Shown: positions 1 through 7,908 of the stretch, piece by piece
Layout of the letters: every line of letters begins with the position of its first letter
How positions within the stretch are numbered: the stretch's first letter is position 1
Assembly: GCA_937915765.1 (NCBI GenBank)
Contig: CALGHE010000048.1
Location: 1-18,904 of the forward strand
Origin: an uncultured Bacteroidales bacterium
GTDB lineage: Bacteria; Bacteroidota; Bacteroidia; Bacteroidales; Paludibacteraceae
Length of the DNA: 18,904 nt
Direction: 5' to 3'
The notes under the pieces: model-generated
What the model was told of the DNA's origin: nothing
The model's database searches: none
The model's input: only the letters and a program-made list of their open reading frames with translations
Program-made: the position numbers and the translations under genes

Positions 1-1
1 G

Positions 2-775
2 GTGCTGCTAAATTCTGATGTGGAGGTCACGGAAAACTGGCTCATGCCTATGGTGGAGTTCCTCGACGCTAACCGGGACGTGGCGGCTTGCCAGCCTAAA
101 ATACGCTCGTTCGCCTCGCCTGAGTTCTTCGAGCATGCGGGCGCGTGCGGCGGGTTCATAGACCGCTTCGGATACCCCTTCTGCAGAGGCCGAATTTTTG
201 ATTCGGTGGAGAAGGATGAGGGGCAGTATGATAGTGTGACTGACCTGTTTTGGGCCACGGGCGCGGCGCTTTGCATCAGAAAAGAGGTGTTCGACGGGGC
301 GGGCGGACTTGATGCTGGCTTCTTTGCGCACATGGAGGAGATTGACCTTTGCTGGAGGCTTAGGGCAAGGGGGTTCCGTATCGTGTGTGTGCCGCAGTGC
401 GTTGTCTTTCATGTGGGGGGCGGCACGCTTAATGTGCAGAACCCGCGGAAAACGTTCCTGAATTTTAGAAATAATCTTCTTATGATTTATAAAAATGAGC
501 CGGAGGAGTCGCTGAACATGGTGATGACGGCTCGCTTCTTCATGGACTATCTGGCGGCTGCGGTATTCTTGCTGAAGGGCGAGACTGATAATTTCAAGGC
601 TGTCTTGGCGGCTCGGAAGGAGTTTGGTAAGTTGAAAGGTGCGTATGAGGAGAAAAGAAAGGAGAATCTTCGGAATGCGGTTGGCGGGCGTGTTTGCGAA
701 ATTTACAGACGCAGCATCGTGCTGGATTTTAACGTCGGCGGAAAGGACAGGTTCTCTATGTTGAATTTTGACTGA
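2..775 (+). CDS. Family 2 glycosyltransferase, 3' part (5' end outside window)
   Basis: The reading frame is already inside a GT2 catalytic domain at the left edge, so the first codon here (GTG) is not a true start. Visible GT-A features, numbered from the edge: LLNSDVEV at 2-9, the DxD-like metal and nucleotide-sugar site; WATGAALCIRK at 84-94; EEIDLCWR at 112-119, the usual acidic acceptor-side motif; and HVGGGT at 137-142. These match rhamnosyl- and related transferases that build cell-surface polysaccharide by moving a sugar from a nucleotide donor to a growing glycan at the cytoplasmic face. The C-terminal 100 or so residues are helical, with a hydrophobic stretch near 181-194 that may be membrane-associated. 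Sugar and acceptor cannot be read from sequence. The stop overlaps the start of the next gene by 8 bases, which suggests translational coupling. Confidence 0.93.
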   Translation: MLLNSDVEVTENWLMPMVEFLDANRDVAACQPKIRSFASPEFFEHAGACGGFIDRFGYPFCRGRIFDSVEKDEGQYDSVTDLFWATGAALCIRKEVFDGAGGLDAGFFAHMEEIDLCWRLRARGFRIVCVPQCVVFHVGGGTLNVQNPRKTFLNFRNNLLMIYKNEPEESLNMVMTARFFMDYLAAAVFLLKGETDNFKAVLAARKEFGKLKGAYEEKRKENLRNAVGGRVCEIYRRSIVLDFNVGGKDRFSMLNFD

Positions 776-1544
776 TTCTTTTATTTTGTGCAGATTGGGT
801 AAAATATTGTTTTTCCTGCTTTTGCAGATGCTGGTGGTGACCGCTTCTGCTCAGTGCGTTGAGGCTAACCGGGCCATAAGGGTCGGTGAGTCTCTCAAAT
901 ATAGCGCCTATTATAATTGGGGCTTCATCTGGGTGAAGGGCGGCGTGGCGCTTTTCGAGGTGGCGGCGGAGGGCGCTAATTATAAGTTCACGGTCTCTGC
1001 TAACAGCCTGAAGGAGTGGCGCTGGGTCTATGACCTTGACACTAAGCACACGGCTCTTATGGACTCCGTCTCGCTGAAGCCGGTGGCTTACTATTCTGAA
1101 ACGACGGAGGACGGAAATCTGCTTAAGGAGGAAATTGTGTATGACGGAAATTCATACTCTAAACGTGCTTGGCGCAACGGAACGGCTCTGAACGACACGG
1201 TCGTCTCTTTCCCTGATTGCTCGTGGGACATCATCAACGCGGTTTACACGGCGCGGAACATGGACGTGAGCAGTTTGTCTAAGGATGAGACGGTGGGGTT
1301 TGACGTAATCTATAATGATGCGGTCCACAGGCTGCAGGGCAGGGTGCTCGGTCGCGAGGTGATCAAGGCGAAGAGCGGAAAGAAATATGATTGCTTCAAG
1401 TGTTCTACGACAGTGGGCGAGGGAACTATCTTTGCAAGCGGTGAGCCGGTGTTTGTGTGGATAACGGCAGACAGCCGACAGATTCCGGTGCTCGTGGAGT
1501 CCAAAATAAGGGTCGGAAGCATAAAGGTGTATCTTGACGAGTAG
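768..1544 (+). CDS. Secreted DUF3108 domain protein
   Basis: A protein of up to 258 residues with an N-terminal hydrophobic segment (about 11-25) ending in a signal peptidase I-like ASA site at 26-28. The Cys at 30 is preceded by Gln, so this is not a good lipobox. The mature part opens with VGESLKYSAYYNWGFIWVKGG, the start of the DUF3108 (PF11306) beta-barrel-like domain, and continues as a single beta-rich domain to the end. DUF3108 proteins are periplasmic or outer-envelope proteins of unknown function. The start is uncertain: TTG at 768 overlaps the glycosyltransferase stop, in-frame TTG codons at 786 and 795 are alternatives, and the first ATG (828) would remove most of the signal peptide. 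A purine-rich stretch lies at 740-751. No promoter is seen, so co-transcription with the glycosyltransferase is likely. Confidence 0.85.
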   Translation: MTDSFILCRLGKILFFLLLQMLVVTASAQCVEANRAIRVGESLKYSAYYNWGFIWVKGGVALFEVAAEGANYKFTVSANSLKEWRWVYDLDTKHTALMDSVSLKPVAYYSETTEDGNLLKEEIVYDGNSYSKRAWRNGTALNDTVVSFPDCSWDIINAVYTARNMDVSSLSKDETVGFDVIYNDAVHRLQGRVLGREVIKAKSGKKYDCFKCSTTVGEGTIFASGEPVFVWITADSRQIPVLVESKIRVGSIKVYLDE

Positions 1545-1571
1545 GCTTGTGCCGAATGTTTTGAGCCGTTT

Positions 1572-1602
1572 TTTGTGTTTTCTTAAAAAAATATTACCTT
1601 TG
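1572..1602 (+). promoter_or_regulatory. Bacteroidota-type promoter for the unknown secreted protein and DPP III
   Basis: A TTTG -33 element (1572-1575), a 19-base spacer and a perfect TAccTTTG -7 element (1595-1602) match the Bacteroidota primary sigma factor consensus. The ATG at 1608 is only 5 bases past the -7 box, so the transcript would be leaderless or nearly so. Confidence 0.7.
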
Positions 1603-1607
1603 AGTTC

Positions 1608-2438
1608 ATGAAACGTTTAGTGCTTTACATATTGGTGCTGATGGCGGGCTTTCCTCTGTTTGGGCAGGAGACGACGGTTCCGTCGGATGCCGAGGCTCGG
1701 CTCGCTGTGCTTTTCGACTCGCTGAAGAATTGCCAGGCTGACAGCCTTAAGCATGACATCAGCAGACGTATAGAGCGGACGCTGAAGACGGAACTCGAAA
1801 ATCCGGCATCTTTTTATAAGTCGTTCGCCTCGCTGCCTTTTTTAGGTAAGGTGACCTCTTCTGATAACAAGGTGCGCGTTTATACTTGGAACTACCCGCT
1901 GAGCGACAAAACTTACGGATACGGGGGCTTTGTGCAGCGCTTGCCTAAGAGAAAGGGAAAAAAGGCGGATGTGGTCCAGCTGAAGGTTAAGTCCAAGGCT
2001 TTTGTTCCGGCTAACTCTAAACGTGTGAATGTGAACGACTGGTATGGCGCGCTTTATTATAAGGTGATTCCGGTGAAGCGCAGGCGTGACGTTTATTATG
2101 TCCTGCTTGGCTGGGGCGGCAACAATGTGGCGTCAAGCTTCAAGGTGATTGACGTGCTGACTTTCAACGGCAAATCGGCGTACTTGGGGAAACTTGTGCT
2201 GAAGACTAAACGTAAGACTTTGCAGCGTTTCGTGCTTGAGCATAGCGCCGAGGCGAAGGTGGCTCTATCTTACGAAAAGGAGATGAACAGGGTCGTCTTT
2301 GACCATCTTGTGCCAACGGAGCCGGTCTTTACGGGTGTGTACTCGCACTATGGACCGGACTTCACCTACGACGCTTTTGAACTGGACGGTAACGTTTGGG
2401 TCTTTGTGGAAAATATTGATGTTAAGAATAAAGAGTAA
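1608..2438 (+). CDS. Secreted protein of unknown function
   Basis: A 276-residue protein with a clear signal peptide: Lys-Arg at 2-3, a hydrophobic core at 4-18 and likely cleavage near the GQE at 19-21. The next 50 residues look helical (DSLKNCQADSLKHDISRRIE). The rest is beta-rich and full of Tyr and Trp, including VYTWNYPLSDKTYGYGGF at about 88-105 and a YYVLLGWGGNN segment around 165-175. I recall similar unnamed secreted proteins in Bacteroidales but can name no Pfam domain and give no function. It begins a two-gene unit: its TAA is followed after one base by the DPP III ATG, so the two are probably translated together. The ATG is supported by the signal peptide and by the promoter placed immediately upstream. 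Confidence 0.85.
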   Translation: MKRLVLYILVLMAGFPLFGQETTVPSDAEARLAVLFDSLKNCQADSLKHDISRRIERTLKTELENPASFYKSFASLPFLGKVTSSDNKVRVYTWNYPLSDKTYGYGGFVQRLPKRKGKKADVVQLKVKSKAFVPANSKRVNVNDWYGALYYKVIPVKRRRDVYYVLLGWGGNNVASSFKVIDVLTFNGKSAYLGKLVLKTKRKTLQRFVLEHSAEAKVALSYEKEMNRVVFDHLVPTEPVFTGVYSHYGPDFTYDAFELDGNVWVFVENIDVKNKE

Positions 2439-2439
2439 A

Positions 2440-4497
2440 ATGAAAAATTATATCATGATGATGGCTATTACTGGGCTTTGTTCGTGCGGCGGACAGTTTG
2501 CGGCTGACTCTGAGGGTTTGGAGGCGGCCGGCGGAAATTTTCAATATACGGTGGATAAGTTTTATGACCTTGAGGTGCTCAGGTACAGAGTCGAAGGTTT
2601 TGAAAGCTTGAGCCTCGAACAGAAAAAGCTTATTTATTATCTCTCCGAGGCGGCTCTCGAAGGCAGGGACATTCTTTATGACCAGAACTGCAAGTATAAC
2701 CTTGCGGTGAGAAGAACGCTGGAGGCAATTTATATTAACGCGAACGATAAGGAGACGGACGAGTTCAAAGCGCTGGAGGCTTATCTTAAGCGCGTGTGGT
2801 TCTCTAACGGTATTCATCATCATTATGCGACGGATAAATTCCTGCCGGACTTCTCCGTGGATTATCTGAAACGTTGCGTCAATGAGCTTGATGATGATAA
2901 ATTGCCGCTCGAGGCGTTCGGCGGAAGCAAGACGGGGCTGCTCGACGTGATCGTGCCGGTGATGTTTGATGCTGATTTGTTGAAAAAACGTGTCAATCAG
3001 GCGGATGGCGACGATTTGACTGCCTCTTCTGCCAATAACTATTATGAGGGCGTCTCCCAGGCTGAGGTAGAGGCTTTTTATGATGCGATGAGGGACTCCG
3101 CAGACCTTACGCCGGTCTCTTACGGACTGAACAGCAAACTGGTCAAGGGTGAGGATGGTGCTCTGAAGGAAATTGTGTGGAAAAAGGACGGTATGTATTC
3201 TGGCGCTATAGAGAGGATTCTATTCTGGCTGGAAAAGGCAGAAGGTGTGGCCGAAAATCCTCAGCAGAAAAAAGTAATCGCCTCGCTTATAGAATATTAC
3301 AAGTCAGGCGACCTTAAGCAGTTTGACGATTACAGCATTTTGTGGGTTAAAGACTCGGTCTCGCGTGTCGATTTTGTCAACGGGTTTATCGAAACTTATG
3401 GTGACCCGCTCGGACTGAAGGCGAGCTGGGAGTCTATCGTTAATTTTAAAAATCTGGAAGCTACAAAAAGGACTGAGACCATAAGCGAGAACGCTCAGTG
3501 GTTCGAAGACAACTCGCCTGTTGACGCTCGTTTTAAAAAGCCGGTCGTCAAAGGGGTTTCTGCTAAAGTGATCACGGCGGCTATGCTGGGCGGCGACTGT
3601 TTCCCGCCTACGCCTATCGGCATCAATCTGCCTAACGCCAACTGGATAAGGCAGCAGCATGGCTCCAAGTCTGTCACTATCGAGAACATCACGGACGCGT
3701 ATGACAAGGCTGCCAAAGGCAACGGCTTCAAGGAAGAGTTCGTGTGGAGCGACGCTGAACGTGAACTGATGGAGACTTACGGTTTTGTGACCGGAAATAT
3801 CCATACGGACCTGCACGAGTGCCTCGGGCATGGCTCCGGACAGCTGCTGCCGGGCGTGAGCCAAGATGCGCTGAAGGCCTACGGCGCAACGATAGAGGAG
3901 GCGAGGGCTGACCTTTTCGGACTTTATTATGCGGCTGATAAAAAACTGGTGGAACTTGGTCTGCTGCCTAACAGCGAGGCGTATAAGGCTGAATATTACA
4001 GCTTTATGATGAACGGACTGATGACGCAGCTTGTGAGAATCGAATTGGGTAATAACGTGGAGGAGGCTCACATGAGAAACAGGCAGCTTATAGCTAAATG
4101 GGCCTATGAAAAGGGTAAGGCGGATAATGTCGTGGAACTTGCGGAACGTGAAGGCAAGCATTTCGTGAAAATTAACGATTACGATAAGCTGAGAGCTCTT
4201 TTCGGCTCTTTGTTGGCTGAAATTCAAAGAATAAAGTCTGAAGGAGATTTTGATGCGGCTAAAAATATTGTGGAAAAGTATGGTGTTAAGGTCGATTTGG
4301 AGCTGCACAAAGAGGTAAAGGCTCGTTATGAAAAACTGAATCTGGCGCCTTATAAGGGATTTGTTAATCCGGCGTACAAGACGGTTACTGACGGTGACGG
4401 CAATATCGTGAATGTAATTGTGACTTACGACGAAAGTTTTACTGAACAGATGCTCCGATATTCAAAAGATTATAGTAATTTGCCGACGATGAATTGA
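2440..4497 (+). CDS. Dipeptidyl-peptidase III (peptidase family M49), predicted lipoprotein
   Basis: A 685-residue zinc exopeptidase that removes dipeptides from the N-termini of oligopeptides. The M49 signature HECLGH lies at 459-464 (two zinc His and the catalytic Glu460). The second motif EEARAD is at 486-491, with Glu487 as the third zinc ligand. The 28-residue gap between the first His and this Glu is short, as in bacterial members. The length fits bacterial DPP III. The frame is open back to 2299, but the ATG at 2440 is chosen because it follows the previous stop by one base and gives a short signal sequence ending LCSCGG. Cys16 fits a lipobox loosely (Cys at -2), suggesting an outer-membrane or periplasmic lipoprotein. 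It probably helps use peptides as nutrients. The link to the upstream unknown protein is positional only. Confidence 0.93.
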   Translation: MKNYIMMMAITGLCSCGGQFAADSEGLEAAGGNFQYTVDKFYDLEVLRYRVEGFESLSLEQKKLIYYLSEAALEGRDILYDQNCKYNLAVRRTLEAIYINANDKETDEFKALEAYLKRVWFSNGIHHHYATDKFLPDFSVDYLKRCVNELDDDKLPLEAFGGSKTGLLDVIVPVMFDADLLKKRVNQADGDDLTASSANNYYEGVSQAEVEAFYDAMRDSADLTPVSYGLNSKLVKGEDGALKEIVWKKDGMYSGAIERILFWLEKAEGVAENPQQKKVIASLIEYYKSGDLKQFDDYSILWVKDSVSRVDFVNGFIETYGDPLGLKASWESIVNFKNLEATKRTETISENAQWFEDNSPVDARFKKPVVKGVSAKVITAAMLGGDCFPPTPIGINLPNANWIRQQHGSKSVTIENITDAYDKAAKGNGFKEEFVWSDAERELMETYGFVTGNIHTDLHECLGHGSGQLLPGVSQDALKAYGATIEEARADLFGLYYAADKKLVELGLLPNSEAYKAEYYSFMMNGLMTQLVRIELGNNVEEAHMRNRQLIAKWAYEKGKADNVVELAEREGKHFVKINDYDKLRALFGSLLAEIQRIKSEGDFDAAKNIVEKYGVKVDLELHKEVKARYEKLNLAPYKGFVNPAYKTVTDGDGNIVNVIVTYDESFTEQMLRYSKDYSNLPTMN

Positions 4498-4532
4498 AAA
4501 ATAGATTTTTTTCTAAAAAAAAGTGATTTAAA

Positions 4533-4564
4533 GTTGAGCAATTATAAAAAAATGGCTACATTTG
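4533..4564 (+). promoter_or_regulatory. Bacteroidota-type promoter for tonB
   Basis: GTTG (4533-4536), a 20-base spacer and a perfect TAcaTTTG (4557-4564) lie 43 bases before the tonB ATG. The flanking stretch 4498-4607 is very A/T-rich, with a T7/A8 near-palindrome at about 4507-4522. I see no good GC terminator for the DPP III gene in it. Confidence 0.7.
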
Positions 4565-4607
4565 CCCAAAAGAAAAAAATAGTAATAACTAATAATATTC
4601 GAAAAGC

Positions 4608-5312
4608 ATGGAAGTAAAGAAAACGCCAAGAGCTGACTTGGAGAACAAAAAGTCAATTTTTTGTCTTCTCGGGTTGGTGGTTGCGCTCGGATTCTTGTAC
4701 ATTGTCTTTGAATGGACGGAAGCTGGAGTCAAAGCGTACGAGGTGACGCAGTCAACAGAAGACGCAGCGGAAGAGGAAGAAATTATGAATACATTTCAAG
4801 ATAACACACCTCCGCCACCACCGCCACCACAGGAAGCTCCGCCTCCACCGCCAGCCCCAACACCAACCGAAAACTTCGAGGAGGTTGATAATGATAAAAA
4901 AGTTGATGATATAGGTCCAATGGGTGACGATGCTAAGACTGATATACAGAATCTTGCAGACAAGGTGGTAGAGGATGATATCGAAGACCCTCAGATTTAT
5001 GTGCGTGTGGAAAAGAAAGCTGCTTTCCCTGGTGGGCAGGCTGAGTTGAATAAGTATCTGAGCAAGGCGATTAACTATCCGGAAGAGGCTTCTGATAATG
5101 GTATTTCGGGTCGTGTGATTGTAAGCTTTGTGGTTAATACAAACGGTTCTATTGTTGATGTTGAGGTGTTGCGTGGTGTGCACCCAGCGCTTGACAAAGA
5201 GGCTATGAGGGTTGTGAAGGCTATGCCTGCTTGGACTCCGGCTTCGAACCAAGGCAAAAAGGTTCGTTCTAAGTTTACTTTGCCTATCAACTTCAAACTC
5301 GCGACAAGATAA
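4608..5312 (+). CDS. tonB: Energy transducer TonB
   Basis: A 234-residue protein with standard TonB layout. A short cytoplasmic N-terminus is followed by one membrane anchor at about 16-35. An acidic stretch (50-62) and a proline-rich periplasmic spacer (68-87, with runs of seven and five prolines) come next, then an acidic linker. The C-terminal TonB_C domain covers about 140-232, with the typical INYPEEASDNGISGRV entry and the VSFVVNTNGSIVDVEV core. TonB passes proton-motive energy from ExbB/ExbD to outer-membrane TonB-dependent (SusC-like) transporters. It is one of the TonB forms common in Bacteroidota, which often have several copies. No exbB or exbD is adjacent. It is monocistronic, with its own promoter and a strong terminator just downstream. 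Confidence 0.95.
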   Translation: MEVKKTPRADLENKKSIFCLLGLVVALGFLYIVFEWTEAGVKAYEVTQSTEDAAEEEEIMNTFQDNTPPPPPPPQEAPPPPPAPTPTENFEEVDNDKKVDDIGPMGDDAKTDIQNLADKVVEDDIEDPQIYVRVEKKAAFPGGQAELNKYLSKAINYPEEASDNGISGRVIVSFVVNTNGSIVDVEVLRGVHPALDKEAMRVVKAMPAWTPASNQGKKVRSKFTLPINFKLATR

Positions 5313-5330
5313 TTTGATTGCATATTTCAA

Positions 5331-5358
5331 GGAGTGGCTTTTGCCGCTCCTTTTTTTT
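5331..5358 (+). terminator. Rho-independent terminator after tonB
   Basis: An 8-bp stem, ggagtggc (5331-5338) with gccgctcc (5343-5350), contains one G-U pair and a 4-base T loop. It is followed by eight T residues at 5351-5358 and starts 18 bases after the tonB stop. Confidence 0.85.
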
Positions 5359-5570
5359 GTCTGTGCGGATTTGTTGAGTGTGACATTTTGGCAGTTTGGC
5401 GCATTTGGCAAGGTTTTTGTTTTATCTTAAGTGTTGACGGCTCTTTGTTGCTGCGTGTAAATTAGGCAGGGTGATTTACGGTGGGTGGTGAAACGTGATA
5501 TTTGCCGAATGTGTTCTTGCCGGCGATGCGAGACGTTTGAATTTGATTGTTTAATTAAAATAATATTGAT

Positions 5571-6248
5571 ATGCCGAGTTTTATTGTTTTATTTTTAGGG
5601 ATATCTCTTGTGAGTTATTTGGTTCAGCTGAATCTGAAGAAAAAATTTGAAAAGTACTCGCAAGTGCCGGTTGCCCTTTCTGGGAAAGAGGTTGCCGAAA
5701 AAATGCTGCGTGATAATGGCATCTTTGATGTCAGGGTGGTCTCTACGAGCGGGTACCTTACCGACCATTATCATCCGGTGGAAAAGACTGTCAATCTGAG
5801 CGAGGATGTTTATAACGGAAGGAGTGTGGCGGCCGCGGCTGTGGCTGCTCATGAGTGCGGACATGCGGTTCAGCATGCTACGGCGTACTCTTTCTTGCAA
5901 ATGCGCTCTGCGCTTGTGCCTGTCGTCAGCTTCGCTTCTAATTATGTCAGCTGGGTCTTGATGGCTGGCGTGTTGCTTATCGGTGTGTTTCCGCATCTCC
6001 TGCTAATCGGCATCTTGCTGTTTGCCGTGACAACGCTTTTCAGCCTCGTGACTCTCCCTGTGGAGGTGGATGCGAGCATGCGTGCGGTGGCTTGGCTGGA
6101 GCGTGCCGGTATCACTTATGGCGAGACGCATTCGCAGGCTAAGTCGGCTTTGCGCTCTGCCGCTTACACTTACGTGTCAAGCGCTTTGACTTCTCTCGCC
6201 ACTTTGTTTTACTATATAAGCATATTTAGCGGGCGCAGCGACGACTAA
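5571..6248 (+). CDS. Membrane zinc metallopeptidase, YugP-like (Zn_peptidase_2)
   Basis: A 225-residue integral membrane protease-like protein of the PF04298 family. A first membrane segment lies at 3-20. A cytoplasmic part follows, with GYLTDHYHPVEKTVNLSEDVY at 61-81, typical of the family. The zinc-binding HECGH motif is at 94-98. Two or more hydrophobic segments lie between about 113 and 161, the likely third zinc ligand Glu165 is in the EVDAS motif, and a C-terminal membrane segment is near 200-218. All key residues are intact. The family's physiological substrate is not established. The 212 bases upstream hold a near-match -7 box (GAtaTTTG, 5497-5504) but no strong -33, so the promoter is uncertain. 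Confidence 0.92.
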   Translation: MPSFIVLFLGISLVSYLVQLNLKKKFEKYSQVPVALSGKEVAEKMLRDNGIFDVRVVSTSGYLTDHYHPVEKTVNLSEDVYNGRSVAAAAVAAHECGHAVQHATAYSFLQMRSALVPVVSFASNYVSWVLMAGVLLIGVFPHLLLIGILLFAVTTLFSLVTLPVEVDASMRAVAWLERAGITYGETHSQAKSALRSAAYTYVSSALTSLATLFYYISIFSGRSDD

Positions 6249-6259
6249 AGGCGTAAACT

Positions 6260-6291
6260 TTTGCTTTTGAAAGTTTTTATCGCTAAATTTG
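6260..6291 (+). promoter_or_regulatory. Bacteroidota-type promoter for the unknown 203-residue protein
   Basis: TTTG (6260-6263), a 20-base spacer and a perfect TAaaTTTG (6284-6291) form one of the best promoter matches in the window. It starts just after the peptidase stop and ends 38 bases before the next ATG. Confidence 0.75.
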
Positions 6292-6329
6292 TGCCGATAT
6301 GTGTTTTGCATTTGAAATTTTAATGTTTT

Positions 6330-6941
6330 ATGGGTTTATTAGATAAGTTGCAGAAAAAGCAAGCGGATAGAGAAGAGGAAGTGCGTAACAGGGAAGAGGA
6401 GTATATCTCTTTGGTGAGGGTTTACATTCAGGCTGTTATGGCTTCGCATTTGGGTATCAATAATATCAATATGATTCCGGAGTTGGCGATGTTTAAGCGC
6501 AAACTGAAGGTGCAGACTCTTAACGGACGTCTTGGCGAAGGCGAGCGCGTGGCTGCTAAAAAAATGATCAAGCAGGTGTATAAGATGGACGACGACTTTT
6601 TTACGGAGCTGGACAAGTCTATACGCAGAATGTGCAAGAAGCAGCAGGATATTCAGTCTTATTTTGTTTCGTTCCAGGGTATGCTTAACGACTTGCTGAT
6701 GGTGCTTAGCAGCGAACTTCAGTGGAAACTTCGTTTGCCTAAGATTTTTAACAAGATGCTTAAAGGCTCTATTCAGACTGCAATAGCTGATGTCTTTAGC
6801 AAGACCAACTGGAGCGGCGCCGATTTGTTCCGCGCTTCGCAGAATGTGCGCAAGTATAACGAGAAGTTTAAGTTTTCTCAGAAGTGGGTCTATGATTTTG
6901 TTTATCCTGTGCTTATGATAGCCAAAGGATCCAAGTTTTAA
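6330..6941 (+). CDS. Conserved-looking cytoplasmic protein of unknown function
   Basis: A 203-residue soluble protein without signal peptide or membrane segment. The first 25 residues are highly charged and coiled-coil-like (KLQKKQADREEEVRNREEEY). The rest is predicted mainly helical and rich in Lys, Met and aromatic residues, with a basic helix near 93-107 (LDKSIRRMCKKQQD) and a C-terminal FSQKWVYDFVYPVLMIAKGSKF segment. No catalytic motif is visible and I recognise no named family. It has its own strong promoter and ends at a bidirectional terminator, so it looks like a single-gene unit. The ATG is supported by its distance from the promoter and by the charged N-terminus. Confidence 0.8.
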   Translation: MGLLDKLQKKQADREEEVRNREEEYISLVRVYIQAVMASHLGINNINMIPELAMFKRKLKVQTLNGRLGEGERVAAKKMIKQVYKMDDDFFTELDKSIRRMCKKQQDIQSYFVSFQGMLNDLLMVLSSELQWKLRLPKIFNKMLKGSIQTAIADVFSKTNWSGADLFRASQNVRKYNEKFKFSQKWVYDFVYPVLMIAKGSKF

Positions 6942-7000
6942 TTGATTTTAGGATATGGGTTGCAAACTGCAGTTTCTTAATTACGGTTTGTAATTGCCGC

Positions 7001-7038
7001 AAAAAAGCCGAGGTTTCAGAACTTCGGCCTTTTTTTTG
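7001..7038. terminator. Bidirectional terminator between convergent genes
   Basis: The stem gccgaggtt (7007-7015) pairs with aacttcggc (7020-7028), with one G-U pair. It is preceded by six A residues (7001-7006) and followed by eight or more T residues, so it can stop transcription from both the plus-strand unknown gene and the minus-strand zinc-ribbon gene. Confidence 0.85.
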
Positions 7039-7058
7039 TATAAGTTAATGAAATTGAA

Positions 7059-7085
7059 GCGGAGACGTGTGAAACATGTCTCCGC
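7059..7085 (-). terminator. Strong 12-bp hairpin past the zinc-ribbon gene
   Basis: GCGGAGACGTGT (7059-7070) and ACATGTCTCCGC (7074-7085) form a 12-bp stem with one wobble and a 3-base loop. It lies 55 bases past the minus-strand zinc-ribbon stop. The T tract following on the minus strand is weak, so it may act as a 3'-end stabiliser ahead of the bidirectional terminator rather than as a terminator alone. Confidence 0.55.
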
Positions 7086-7140
7086 CCAACAACCAAATTA
7101 AGTCTAAAAGACTAAGATATGAAAAGATTATGAATGTGTC

Positions 7141-7905
7141 TTATTTCTTTCCAGATGCTTCAGCAAGTTCAGGGTCTATCAGAATTCGGCCGCAGTACTC
7201 GCACACGATAATCTTCTTGCGAAGACGCACGTCAACCTGTCTTTGAGGCGGAATCTTGTTGAAGCAGCCACCGCAAGCGTCTCTCTGAACGTAAACAACA
7301 GAAAGCCCGTTGCGCGCATTCTGGCGGATTCTCTTGAACGCGCTTAGCAGACGCGGCTCGATAACCTCTTCCAAAGCCTTGGCCTTGTCACGAAGAGCCT
7401 CCTCTTCCTGCTTTGTCTCAGCGATAATCTGATCCAACTCAGTCTTCTTGTGGTCCAAGTCCATCTTGCGGTCTTCTATGCGTTGTCTGGTGACGTTCAG
7501 TTCATCTTCCTTTTCTCTTTGTTTAGCAGAGAACTCTCTGATCTTCTTTTCGCAGAGCTCGATTTCCAAACCTTGATATTCGATTTCTTTAGTAAGAGAT
7601 TCGTATTCACGGTTGTTCTTCACATTGTCCTGGTCTGCTGTGTATTTTTCTATCAGCCCTTTGGCAGTCTCGATGTCAAGTCTCTTGTTTGAGATTGCTG
7701 TCGCAGCCTCGTTGATTTCAGCCTCAAGGTTTTCTGCACGTGTAGAAAGCCCTGCGATTTCGTCTTCAAGGTCCTGAACTTCCAATGGCAATTCGCCGCG
7801 GAGAGTTTTAATTTTGTCTATTTCAGACACTACCAACTGCAGGTCGTAGAGAGCTTTGAGCTTCTCTTCTACCGTAAAATCTTTTGTATCTTTAATTTCT
7901 GACAT
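7141..7905 (-). CDS. Coiled-coil protein with C4 zinc ribbon (zf-RING_7 / CT398-HP0958 type)
   Basis: A 254-residue protein. About residues 15-185 form a long helical hairpin with heptad patterns and many Glu and Lys. The C-terminal domain binds one zinc through CGGC (Cys211, Cys214) and CEYC (Cys235, Cys238), the PF02591 zinc-ribbon arrangement. Studied relatives are Helicobacter HP0958 (FlgZ), which contacts RpoN and flagellin mRNA, and Chlamydia CT398/CdsZ. In Bacteroidota it is a widespread core protein whose role is not established, so nucleic-acid or protein binding is inferred from the fold. The ATG follows the Nif3-like stop by 3 bases, and the two genes are commonly adjacent in this phylum. 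Confidence 0.93.
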   Translation of the reverse strand: MSEIKDTKDFTVEEKLKALYDLQLVVSEIDKIKTLRGELPLEVQDLEDEIAGLSTRAENLEAEINEAATAISNKRLDIETAKGLIEKYTADQDNVKNNREYESLTKEIEYQGLEIELCEKKIREFSAKQREKEDELNVTRQRIEDRKMDLDHKKTELDQIIAETKQEEEALRDKAKALEEVIEPRLLSAFKRIRQNARNGLSVVYVQRDACGGCFNKIPPQRQVDVRLRKKIIVCEYCGRILIDPELAEASGKK

Positions 7906-7908
7906 ACT

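Noticed and set aside
2299..2439. Upstream extension of the DPP III frame
   Set aside because: It overlaps the preceding gene, would bury the lipoprotein signal sequence, and the ATG at 2440 is well placed after the previous stop.
3304..4308. Antisense frame of 334 codons opposite DPP III
   Set aside because: The sense strand carries the M49 motifs; the antisense product shows no domain, signal or start context.
4809..4865. Tandem CCN triplets in tonB as a possible DNA repeat or array
   Set aside because: They encode the normal proline-rich spacer of TonB, with no spacers or conserved repeat unit.
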